Positions 7,578-12,880 of a DNA stretch of 12,880 bases are shown one piece after another; within the stretch, counting starts at the first letter, position 1; the number at the start of each line of letters is the position of its first letter. The notes beneath the pieces are model-generated. The model ran no database searches. It worked only from the letters and a program-made list of their open reading frames with translations, and was not told the origin of the DNA. Source of the stretch: an uncultured Eubacteriales bacterium (GTDB lineage Bacteria > Bacillota > Clostridia > Christensenellales > Borkfalkiaceae); NCBI GenBank assembly GCA_902767455.1, contig CACXHH010000090.1:1-12880 (forward strand), in the 5' to 3' direction. The translations under genes and the position numbers were made by a program.

Positions 7578-9023
7578 ATGGAAGAAGAAAATTTAGATTT
7601 TACGCCGAACGACGAACAATCGGTTCAGGTAGAGCCGCTTCCCAAACGAGATTACGCCAAGGAGATACTCGAACTTTTAGACGGCAACCTTCCCCCTTCG
7701 GAGCTTCTCGATAAGCTGAGCGACTACCACGAATCGGATATAGCCGAAGTTCTCCCCACGCTTTCCAAAGAAGAAAGGTTAAAGCTTTATAAGATACTCG
7801 GCGACGAAAGGGTTTCGGAAATCTTCTCCTACCTTGACGACGTTGAGGACTTCATCGGCGAACTCACGAGCGAAAAGGCGGCGGACATAATCGAAGAGAT
7901 GGACGCCGACGAAGCTATAGACGTTCTCGACGAACTCCCCGAAGAGAAAAGGGAAGAGATATTCGAGCTTCTCGATAAAGAAGTCAAAGAAGACATAAAA
8001 CTTATCGAAAAGTACGACGACGACCTTATCGGCTCGCAGATGACGACCAACTTCGTTTTCGTCAAAAAGGGCACGCCGATAAAACAGGCGATGAAGTCGG
8101 TAGTAGACCAAGCCGCCGATAACGACAATATCTCCACCGTCTACGTCGTCAACGAAGACGAAACTTTCGCGGGAGCGTTTTCGCTTCGCGACCTCGTCAT
8201 CGCGCGTTCAAACCAGACGGTAGACGATATCACCGTCGCCGCGTACCCCTTCGTTTACGCTACCGAAGAAACGTCGAAGTGTATCGAAGAATTAAAGGAC
8301 TTGTCCGAAGACTCTATCCCCGTTTTATCGCACGACAATAAGATACTCGGCGTCATCACGGGCAACGAACTCGTCGACGTCGTTGACGAAGAATTCGGCG
8401 ACGACTACGCTAAACTCGCAGGTCTTACCAAAGCCGAAGATTTAGAAGAGCCCGTCTTTAAAAGCGTCGGAAAAAGGCTCCCGTGGCTCGTGCTACTGAT
8501 GGGCTTGGGGCTCGTCGTTTCAACACTTATAGGCGCGTTCGAGAACATCGTCGAAGCGCTTCCGCTACTCGTAGCGTTCCAATCTCTCATACTCGATATG
8601 TCGGGTAACGGCGGCACGCAGAGCCTTGCGGTGACGATAAGAGTTATCTCTTCCGAATCGCTGACAGGCAAAGATATAGCCAAATTCGTATTCAAGGAAG
8701 TACGCGTCGGCTTTACGAACGGGCTTATTATCGGGCTTATAGCCACGCTTTTATGCTCGCTGTATATACTCGTTTTCAAGAACTTCGCGTACGTCACGTG
8801 CCTTGCGTACGGCGCGTGTATAGGCTCGGCGCTGCTTATCGCGATGATCTTTTCAAGCCTTGGCGGAACGCTTATCCCCATGTTCTTCAAAAAGATACAC
8901 ATCGATCCCGCGGTAGCTTCGGGTCCGCTGATTACCACCATAAACGACCTTGTCTCGGCGACCATTTACTACACGCTTGCAAACGTGCTCCTTCTTCAGG
9001 TAATGCAACTCGGTATCGTATAA
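7578..9023 (+). CDS. mgtE: Magnesium transporter MgtE
   Basis: MgtE is a homodimeric, Mg2+-gated channel in the plasma membrane that imports Mg2+. The 481-residue product has the full architecture: an acidic helical N domain (about 25-145, with repeats such as ADIIEEMDADEAIDVLDELP), a CBS pair (about 151-275, with VYVVNEDETFAGAFSLRDL and VLSHDNKILGVITGNEL), a connecting helix and five membrane helices from about 302. The family signature DMSGNGGTQ is in the second membrane helix, and DPAVASGPLITTINDLVS is in the last; Asp457 there corresponds to the pore Asp432 of Thermus thermophilus MgtE. Many acidic residues in the N and CBS domains fit Mg2+ sensing by the protein itself. The ATG at 7578 is preferred because of the strong ribosome site. 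A perfect hairpin terminator follows 58 nt after the stop. It may share transcripts with the upstream lipoprotein gene; no M-box is visible. Confidence 0.97.
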   Translation: MEEENLDFTPNDEQSVQVEPLPKRDYAKEILELLDGNLPPSELLDKLSDYHESDIAEVLPTLSKEERLKLYKILGDERVSEIFSYLDDVEDFIGELTSEKAADIIEEMDADEAIDVLDELPEEKREEIFELLDKEVKEDIKLIEKYDDDLIGSQMTTNFVFVKKGTPIKQAMKSVVDQAADNDNISTVYVVNEDETFAGAFSLRDLVIARSNQTVDDITVAAYPFVYATEETSKCIEELKDLSEDSIPVLSHDNKILGVITGNELVDVVDEEFGDDYAKLAGLTKAEDLEEPVFKSVGKRLPWLVLLMGLGLVVSTLIGAFENIVEALPLLVAFQSLILDMSGNGGTQSLAVTIRVISSESLTGKDIAKFVFKEVRVGFTNGLIIGLIATLLCSLYILVFKNFAYVTCLAYGACIGSALLIAMIFSSLGGTLIPMFFKKIHIDPAVASGPLITTINDLVSATIYYTLANVLLLQVMQLGIV

Positions 9024-9081
9024 TACCCGAAATCATCAAAACGCAAAAGTTCTTATATCAGATCGACGAATAAACGATAAG

Positions 9082-9130
9082 AAACTGCGGCGGTCGCAAT
9101 TTGCGACCGCCGCAGTTTTCGTTTTCTCTT
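9082..9130 (+). terminator. Rho-independent terminator of mgtE
   Basis: A perfect 18-bp inverted repeat (9082-9099 with 9101-9118; core GCGGCGGTCGC) is centred on one base, so the hairpin will open a loop of about 5 nt. On the plus strand it is followed by the T-rich TTTTCGTTTTCTCTT. The opposite strand reads TTTCTTATC after the stem, so it may also stop minus-strand transcription. Confidence 0.93.
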
Positions 9131-9171
9131 AATACGAAAAGCGGGGCGCGGGCATAAATGCCCGCGCCCCG
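9131..9171 (-). terminator. Terminator of the minus-strand membrane protein gene
   Basis: A perfect 14-bp stem (CGGGGCGCGGGCAT at 9142-9155 with its complement at 9158-9171) has a two-base centre. On the minus strand it is followed by CTTTTCGTATT, a moderate T-run; on the plus strand it is followed by a purine-rich run, so it works for the gene at 9243-9761. It sits 22 bp from the mgtE terminator, the two forming a convergent pair that fills the 9024-9242 gap. Confidence 0.85.
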
Positions 9172-9242
9172 AGAAATCAAGCGGCAATAAACGCTGTTTT
9201 TACGATGAATAGCAAACTCTTTTTATTGTGCCGCCGCGTTTC

Positions 9243-9761
9243 TTACTCTTCGCCCTTATCGTCGCCCAAAGCGCGTAGTATGAATTTAGCGACGAGATCG
9301 AGAGTATCTTCGTCTATTTTCGCGTTGACGTTTTCGCGCAAAACTTCTTTTAACGACTGTTCGTCAAAAGACGTTTCGCTCTTTATCTTGTCGATTATCT
9401 CGCCTACGACTTTATCGAGTTCGTCGCTTAAAACTATGCTCGATAAAAGCTTTTCAAGGTTGGCTTTAACGTCCTTTTTGTCAAGGAACGCAAGCTTTTT
9501 GATAAACGAAGTCACCACCACGGCGATAGCGCCTGCGGTAACGGCTTTGCTCAGACCTTGTTCGACGTCCAACCCGAACACGGCGATTTCCGCAAAAAAC
9601 GCAAACACCGAACCTGAAAGGAACGCCAGCGCCAGGCAAACCTTTGCCGAAACGCCGACGAATTTTCGGACGCTTATCGCCAACGCGCACGCGATAAGCC
9701 CCGCTACGACGAGTTCGACGCCGTAGTTTTCAAATATACTTATGACGTTGTATTCCTGCAC
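9243..9761 (-). CDS. Unrecognised small membrane protein
   Basis: The 172-residue product is not recognised. It has three likely membrane helices (about 16-32, VELVVAGLIACALAISV; about 40-62, with LALAFLSGSVFAFFAEIAVFG; about 72-92, with AVTAGAIAVVVTSFIKKL), then a charged, mostly helical tail of about 80 residues rich in Lys, Glu and Asp (KVVGEIIDKIKSE, SLKEVLREN) that is probably cytoplasmic. The start is GTG at 9761-9759, the first possible start in this frame after an upstream TAA; a GGGGGA sequence lies 4 nt before it, a bit close but usable. The frame is chosen over the antisense plus-strand one (9205-9726) because its composition is membrane-protein-like whereas the other is a serine-rich shadow. 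It ends 72 nt before its own terminator. It may belong with the 33-codon ORF upstream. Function unknown. Confidence 0.75.
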   Translation of the reverse strand: MQEYNVISIFENYGVELVVAGLIACALAISVRKFVGVSAKVCLALAFLSGSVFAFFAEIAVFGLDVEQGLSKAVTAGAIAVVVTSFIKKLAFLDKKDVKANLEKLLSSIVLSDELDKVVGEIIDKIKSETSFDEQSLKEVLRENVNAKIDEDTLDLVAKFILRALGDDKGEE

Positions 9762-9893
9762 CTTTCCCCCGCTTACCGAAAGGAACGCGCGTTTTTTTAG
9801 GACGTAAGTTTTTTCACGCCGCCCGCCGCACGCGAAAAAGCGGAAAAACGCCGTATACGCCCGAGAACTTCCGTTCGGACGACGAACGACCGT

Positions 9894-9995
9894 TTACGGT
9901 CGCGGCAATACGTCTGAAGCCGAACGGGACAGTCGTTTATAACACTCGGTACGTCTTCTGAAATCGTTTTTGAACCGTGATAAAAAACTCTTCAT
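9894..9995 (-). CDS. Candidate 33-residue basic small protein
   Basis: The ORF begins at ATG 9995-9993 and ends at TAA 9896-9894. Its start is unusually well marked: AAAGGAGA (10008-10001) lies 5 nt upstream. The product (beginning MKSFLSRFKNDFRRR) is strongly basic with an amphipathic-looking N-terminus, one cysteine and no membrane segment; I do not recognise it. It is in the same reading frame as the membrane protein at 9243-9761, and the 44 codons between its TAA and that GTG start contain no other stop. It may be a real small protein, a translated leader for the membrane protein, or the start of a longer gene broken by a nonsense codon. The good ribosome site is the main evidence. Confidence 0.45.
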   Translation of the reverse strand: MKSFLSRFKNDFRRRTECYKRLSRSASDVLPRP

Positions 9996-10062
9996 AGCGC
10001 TCTCCTTTCTTTTTTACTCTTATTCCAAACGCAAGTATATTTTACTACCGCAAAAACCATAT

Positions 10063-10095
10063 CGTCGTTTTTAGCGACGGTTTTTTTGTTTTTAT
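10063..10095 (+). terminator. Orphan terminator-like hairpin upstream of the ger operon
   Basis: CGTCG/CGACG (10063-10067 with 10075-10079) forms a 5-bp stem around a 7-nt loop and is followed by GG and then a long T-run, TTTTTTTGTTTTT (10081-10093). Orientation is plus, but no plus-strand gene precedes it after the mgtE terminator nearly 1 kb away. It could end a short RNA or readthrough transcript, or act as an attenuator if the ger promoter lies upstream of it. The stem is short, which limits confidence. Confidence 0.5.
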
Positions 10096-10172
10096 CCCGA
10101 AAAATCGAACGTTATTAAAAAGCAAACCGCTCGTCGCGTATAAACCGACGCGGCTTTGGCAAAAATCTACGT

Positions 10173-11609
10173 ATGCGACTATCAAGCGATTTAAGCGAGA
10201 ACGAAGCTTTATTCAAAACACGTTTTAAAGACGGCGACGTGGTGTTTTCTTACGTAAAAGCGGGAAGGCGCAACGCCCTGCTTTTATATATCGACGCTCT
10301 GACCGACCTGACTTCTTTGAGCGAATACGTTCTCGCTCCGCTTTATAAGTTGCGTCCGCTCCCCAAGCCCGAAAAGATCGCGGCGCTCATCCCTAAACCG
10401 GGCACGCGCGTGGTGACAGAAGTAAAAGACGTTATAAGTTCGGTAATAGACGGGAAAGCCGTTCTGCTCTTTGACGGAGATAGCTCGGCGCTTTCGATAG
10501 ACACGAAGAAGTTCGATTCGCGCTCCATCGCCGAGCCGCCTACTTCCGCGGTAGTCAAAGGCCCGCGCGAAGGGTTTACCGAGAGCGTAAAGACCAACCT
10601 TTCGCTGATAAGGCGCAGGCTCAAAACGGAAAAGCTCAAAATTGTCAAACTGACCGTCGGAAGAATAACCAAAACGGACGTTTTCGTTCTGTATTTGAGC
10701 AACGTCACCGACGACAAGATCGTAAATTCCGTCGTAAGGCGCGTTTCGTTAATAGACGTAGACGGCGCCGTCGACAGTTCGTACGTCGCAAAGTTCATCG
10801 CCGAACGCAAAACATCGCTATTCCGCCAGTCGGGAAACACCGAAAAGCCCGACATACTCGCGGCGAAAATGCTCGAAGGAAGAGTCGGTATCCTCGTGGA
10901 CGGCTCGCCGATAGCTCTCACCGTTCCCTATCTTTTATTTGAAGATTTTCAAAGTTCGGAAGACTATTTTCAAAGCACTTACCGCTCGAATATGGCGCGC
11001 GTCATACGCCTTATTTCCATAACGCTTGCGATACTTTTGCCGTCGGTGTTCGTTTCGGCGCAGCTTTTTCACCTTCAGATAATTCCGCTCAACTTTCTCT
11101 TGACGATTGTCAACAGCATTAAAGGGATACCGCTTTCGCCGTCGCTCGAAATGTTTTTTACGCTGCTCGTGTTCGAGATACTCAACGAAGCGAGCGTCCG
11201 CATGCCGAAGTACGTAGGCATGGCTTTGTCCGTCGTCGGCGCGCTCGTGCTCGGCGATACGGCGGTGAGAGCGGGTATCGTTTCCACGCCTACGATAATG
11301 ATAATGGCGCTATCCGGGATATGCCTTTACACGGTGCCGGAACTCGTAGACTCGATGTCCTTTCTGCGCCTTATTTATCTTTTCGTCGCAGGCTCGCTCG
11401 GCGGGTTCGGAATAATTATTTTAACGGGGCTTCTGATCGTATATCTCGTTTCGCTCGAAAACTTCGACACGCCCTTTCTCGCGCCGTTTTCGCCGCTCGT
11501 CAAAAGCGACCTGAAAGACGGGATAACTATGGCGTTTCTTCCCGATATGAAGCTTCGCCCCGTCACTCTTAAACCTAAAAACAAAGTGAGAATAAACGAC
11601 GAAAAATGA
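10173..11609 (+). CDS. gerAA: Spore germinant receptor subunit A (GerA/SpoVAF family)
   Basis: GerA-family A subunits sit in the inner membrane of the spore and, with B and C subunits, sense nutrient germinants and trigger germination. The 478-residue product has the usual length and order: a soluble N-terminal half with the family hallmark KGPREGFTESVKTN (from residue 129) followed by RRRLKT, then a membrane half from about 276 (IRLISITLAILLPSVFVS). The conserved PLSPSLEMFFTLLVFEILNE, SVRMPKYVGMALSVVGALV and LGDTAVRAGIVSTP segments are all present, as is the basic cytoplasmic tail. The start ATG at 10173 is the first possible start after an in-frame TAA about 55 nt upstream and fits the family N-terminus (SDLSENEALFKTRF), but no ribosome site is recognisable. 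It overlaps the B subunit by 4 nt (ATGA). The symbol names the family; which paralogue (gerAA, gerBA, gerKA, spoVAF) cannot be told. Confidence 0.95.
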   Translation: MRLSSDLSENEALFKTRFKDGDVVFSYVKAGRRNALLLYIDALTDLTSLSEYVLAPLYKLRPLPKPEKIAALIPKPGTRVVTEVKDVISSVIDGKAVLLFDGDSSALSIDTKKFDSRSIAEPPTSAVVKGPREGFTESVKTNLSLIRRRLKTEKLKIVKLTVGRITKTDVFVLYLSNVTDDKIVNSVVRRVSLIDVDGAVDSSYVAKFIAERKTSLFRQSGNTEKPDILAAKMLEGRVGILVDGSPIALTVPYLLFEDFQSSEDYFQSTYRSNMARVIRLISITLAILLPSVFVSAQLFHLQIIPLNFLLTIVNSIKGIPLSPSLEMFFTLLVFEILNEASVRMPKYVGMALSVVGALVLGDTAVRAGIVSTPTIMIMALSGICLYTVPELVDSMSFLRLIYLFVAGSLGGFGIIILTGLLIVYLVSLENFDTPFLAPFSPLVKSDLKDGITMAFLPDMKLRPVTLKPKNKVRINDEK

Positions 11610-12706
11610 ACGCCATAAAAGCCACGATAAACGAAAAAAACTCTCTGAAAGTGCGCCAGATATGCTTTATACTTCTGGCGTTTTCGCCCGTTACGAAGAT
11701 TATTTCCATGCCCGCGGAAATAGCTTTGGTCGCGGGAGAAGGGCTTTGGCTCACGCTTTTAACGAGCTTCCTTATCGAAGGTCTTACGATCCTTTTTATA
11801 CTGTACCTGTCGGAAAAGCGTGGCAACGGAACGTTTTATTCGCTTCTTGAAACGACTTTCGGAAAGCCTGCGGCAAAAATTATTTATTTTCTAATCGCCG
11901 CGTATCTTACGGTAAAAAGCTTACTTCCCGTGCTCGAAAATAAGGCGTATATCGAAAACACCGTATACGAAATGAGCCCTGACAGGATAACTTTTTTCGT
12001 TTTCTTTATCTTCTCGGCGTATCTATCCGTAAAAGGCTTGAAGATACTCGGAAGAGCCGCGGATATCGCCGTATGGTTCACTTGCGCGGGTTTTTTGGTG
12101 GCACTCGGGCTGTCAGTCGGCGCGGCGGACTACGCAAATCTGCTCCCGATATTCAAAAAGCCTGCCTATAACTTCGTAAACGCCCTTTTTCGCGCTTTAC
12201 CGTGGCAGAACGATTCGATTTATATACTGCTGTTTTGCGGTCACTTCCGCCCCGAAAAAGCTTACAAGACGAGAATAACTTTAAGTTACTTTGCAGGCGC
12301 TTTTTTAACGCTCGTATTCGTTACGACGTTTTACGGGATATACGGAAAGATAGCCCCGTCGCAAAACTTTGCTCTGCCGTCGATGAGCGTGTTTTCGGTG
12401 ATAGTCACGAACATCGGCAGGTTCGACTTTCTCGCGATATTCTTTATAATGTTTTCGCAGGTTTTCGCGTTGTCGATACCTACGATGCTTGCCGTAAAGT
12501 GCGTGACGAGAGCGCTTTCTATCAATAATTCAATCGTTCCGTCGCTTACGATAAACGGCGTGCTCGCGTTTGCAACCGCCTTTTTATGCTCGCAGACGAG
12601 CGTTATTTTAAGCTTTAACACGAACGTTTTGAGCTACGTTTACGCCGGATTTACCGCGTTTTTCGTCTTAACGCTTTTGACAACGAAAAAAAGGAGCAAA
12701 GAATAA
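11606..12706 (+). CDS. gerAB: Spore germinant receptor subunit B (GerB-type permease)
   Basis: B subunits are relatives of amino acid permeases (APC superfamily) and bind the germinant within the receptor. The 366-residue product has about ten membrane helices, among them one beginning RQICFILLAFSPVTK with the conserved proline before AEIALVAGEG, then GLWLTLLTSFLIEGL, AAKIIYFLIAAYLTVK, ITFFVFFIFSAYLSVKGLK, a helix with FLAIFFIMFSQVFALSIP and a final YVYAGFTAFFVLTLL. Length and arrangement are typical for the family. The ATG overlaps the A-subunit stop (ATGA), so translation is probably coupled; only a weak purine run precedes it. Its TAA overlaps the next ATG by one base. The symbol is a family label rather than a proven orthologue. 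Confidence 0.93.
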   Translation: MNAIKATINEKNSLKVRQICFILLAFSPVTKIISMPAEIALVAGEGLWLTLLTSFLIEGLTILFILYLSEKRGNGTFYSLLETTFGKPAAKIIYFLIAAYLTVKSLLPVLENKAYIENTVYEMSPDRITFFVFFIFSAYLSVKGLKILGRAADIAVWFTCAGFLVALGLSVGAADYANLLPIFKKPAYNFVNALFRALPWQNDSIYILLFCGHFRPEKAYKTRITLSYFAGAFLTLVFVTTFYGIYGKIAPSQNFALPSMSVFSVIVTNIGRFDFLAIFFIMFSQVFALSIPTMLAVKCVTRALSINNSIVPSLTINGVLAFATAFLCSQTSVILSFNTNVLSYVYAGFTAFFVLTLLTTKKRSKE

Positions 12707-12880
12707 TGAAATTTAGCCGAACGATACTCACCGTGATACTCGGAGCCGTGACCGCCCTTTTATACTTTACCTCCGACTTTGCGCTCATCGACATAGAAAA
12801 AACGGCTATTGTCGTCGCCATCGGCGTTGATAAAGACGACGACGGCTATACGGTGACCGCGCAGATAGCAATCCCCAAGC
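12706..12880 (+). CDS. gerAC: Spore germinant receptor subunit C (GerC family), N-terminus only
   Basis: GerC subunits are normally lipoproteins that dock on the outer face of the spore inner membrane and complete the receptor. The 58 visible residues carry the family pattern right after the export signal: IDIEKTAIVVAIGVDKDDDG then YTVTAQIAIP, matching the usual ELNDLAIVxAxGIDxD...G...VTxQI. The N-terminus is a hydrophobic segment (ILTVILGAVTALLYF), but the usual L-x-G-C lipobox before that pattern is absent and there is no cysteine in the visible part, so it may be held by an uncleaved membrane anchor. AAGGAG (12691-12696) lies 9 nt before the ATG, which overlaps the B-subunit stop by one base. 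The rest lies beyond the window. Position third in the operon strongly supports the call. Confidence 0.88.
   Translation, partial: MKFSRTILTVILGAVTALLYFTSDFALIDIEKTAIVVAIGVDKDDDGYTVTAQIAIPK

Larger units (their letters stand above)
9762..10172. other. 411-nt divergent intergenic region
   Basis: This gap lies between the minus-strand membrane protein and the plus-strand ger operon. It holds the 33-codon minus-strand ORF (9894-9995) with its ribosome site, a 6-bp stem with a TAAA loop at 9887-9902 that contains the stop codon of that ORF, 8-bp inverted arms CCGTTCGG/CCGAACGG (9871-9878 and 9920-9927), a plus-strand terminator-like hairpin (10063-10095), and a short CGTCG/CGACG pair at 10132-10150 just before gerA. 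A minus-strand TATACT (10039-10034) could be a -10 for the small ORF, but no matching -35 is present. I see no convincing promoter for the ger operon, which would be expected to use a forespore sigma factor whose sites are hard to call by eye. Confidence 0.6.

Noticed and set aside
8405..8965. Minus-strand frame of 186 codons within mgtE
   Set aside because: It is antisense to the conserved membrane domain of MgtE, and its product has no recognisable features.
9205..9726. Plus-strand frame of 173 codons opposite the membrane protein
   Set aside because: The product is rich in serine and threonine without domains, while the minus strand encodes clean membrane helices, has a start with a purine-rich ribosome site, and ends just before a terminator in the right orientation.
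9762..9893. Extension of the membrane protein upstream of its GTG
   Set aside because: The frame is open for 44 codons but has no ATG, GTG or TTG start, and its Arg-rich translation does not look like a membrane protein N-terminus; kept only as part of a finding.
1..12880. CRISPR arrays, insertion sequences, phage genes, tRNA or rRNA
   Set aside because: No regularly spaced repeats, transposase or integrase motifs, terminal inverted repeats around a gene, or tRNA-like sequence were seen on either strand.

Overview
This window reads as ordinary chromosomal DNA of an endospore-forming, Gram-positive, Clostridia-like bacterium. The basis is AddA/AddB recombination genes rather than RecBCD, a Gram-positive style lipoprotein signal peptide, strong GGAGG-type ribosome sites on some genes, and a GerA-type spore germinant receptor operon. 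Base composition is mixed, with GC-rich codons alongside frequent ATA isoleucine and AAA lysine codons. An uncultured gut clostridial lineage is plausible, but that is inference. No mobile element, phage gene, CRISPR array, tRNA or rRNA was seen.

Layout. Positions 1-6224 hold addB then addA on the minus strand; they overlap by 20 nt and addA runs off the left edge without its nuclease domain. An AT-rich divergent promoter region (6225-6441) separates them from a plus-strand pair: an unrecognised lipoprotein (6442-7470) and the magnesium channel MgtE (7578-9023), joined by a 107-nt spacer rich in small hairpins. Two strong hairpins (9082-9171) form convergent terminators between mgtE and a minus-strand unknown membrane protein (9243-9761). 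Upstream of that protein lies a 33-codon minus-strand ORF with a very good ribosome site, in the same frame and separated by one TAA. The right end is a plus-strand germinant receptor operon: A subunit (10173-11609), B subunit (11606-12706) and the start of a C subunit (12706 onward), with overlapping junctions. A plus-strand terminator-like hairpin with no gene in front of it sits about 80 nt upstream of the operon.

How the genes work together. AddA and AddB form one helicase-nuclease for double-strand break repair. The three Ger proteins form one inner-membrane receptor complex in the spore that senses germinants. MgtE imports Mg2+ and is functionally independent of its neighbours as far as the sequence shows.

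I did not find a clearly new system. The items most worth a second look are the A/T-free loss of the P-loop in AddB, the GerC-like protein that lacks a lipobox cysteine, the small ORF and in-frame stop before the unknown membrane protein, the orphan terminator upstream of the ger operon, and the hairpin-rich mgtE leader that is not a recognisable M-box.
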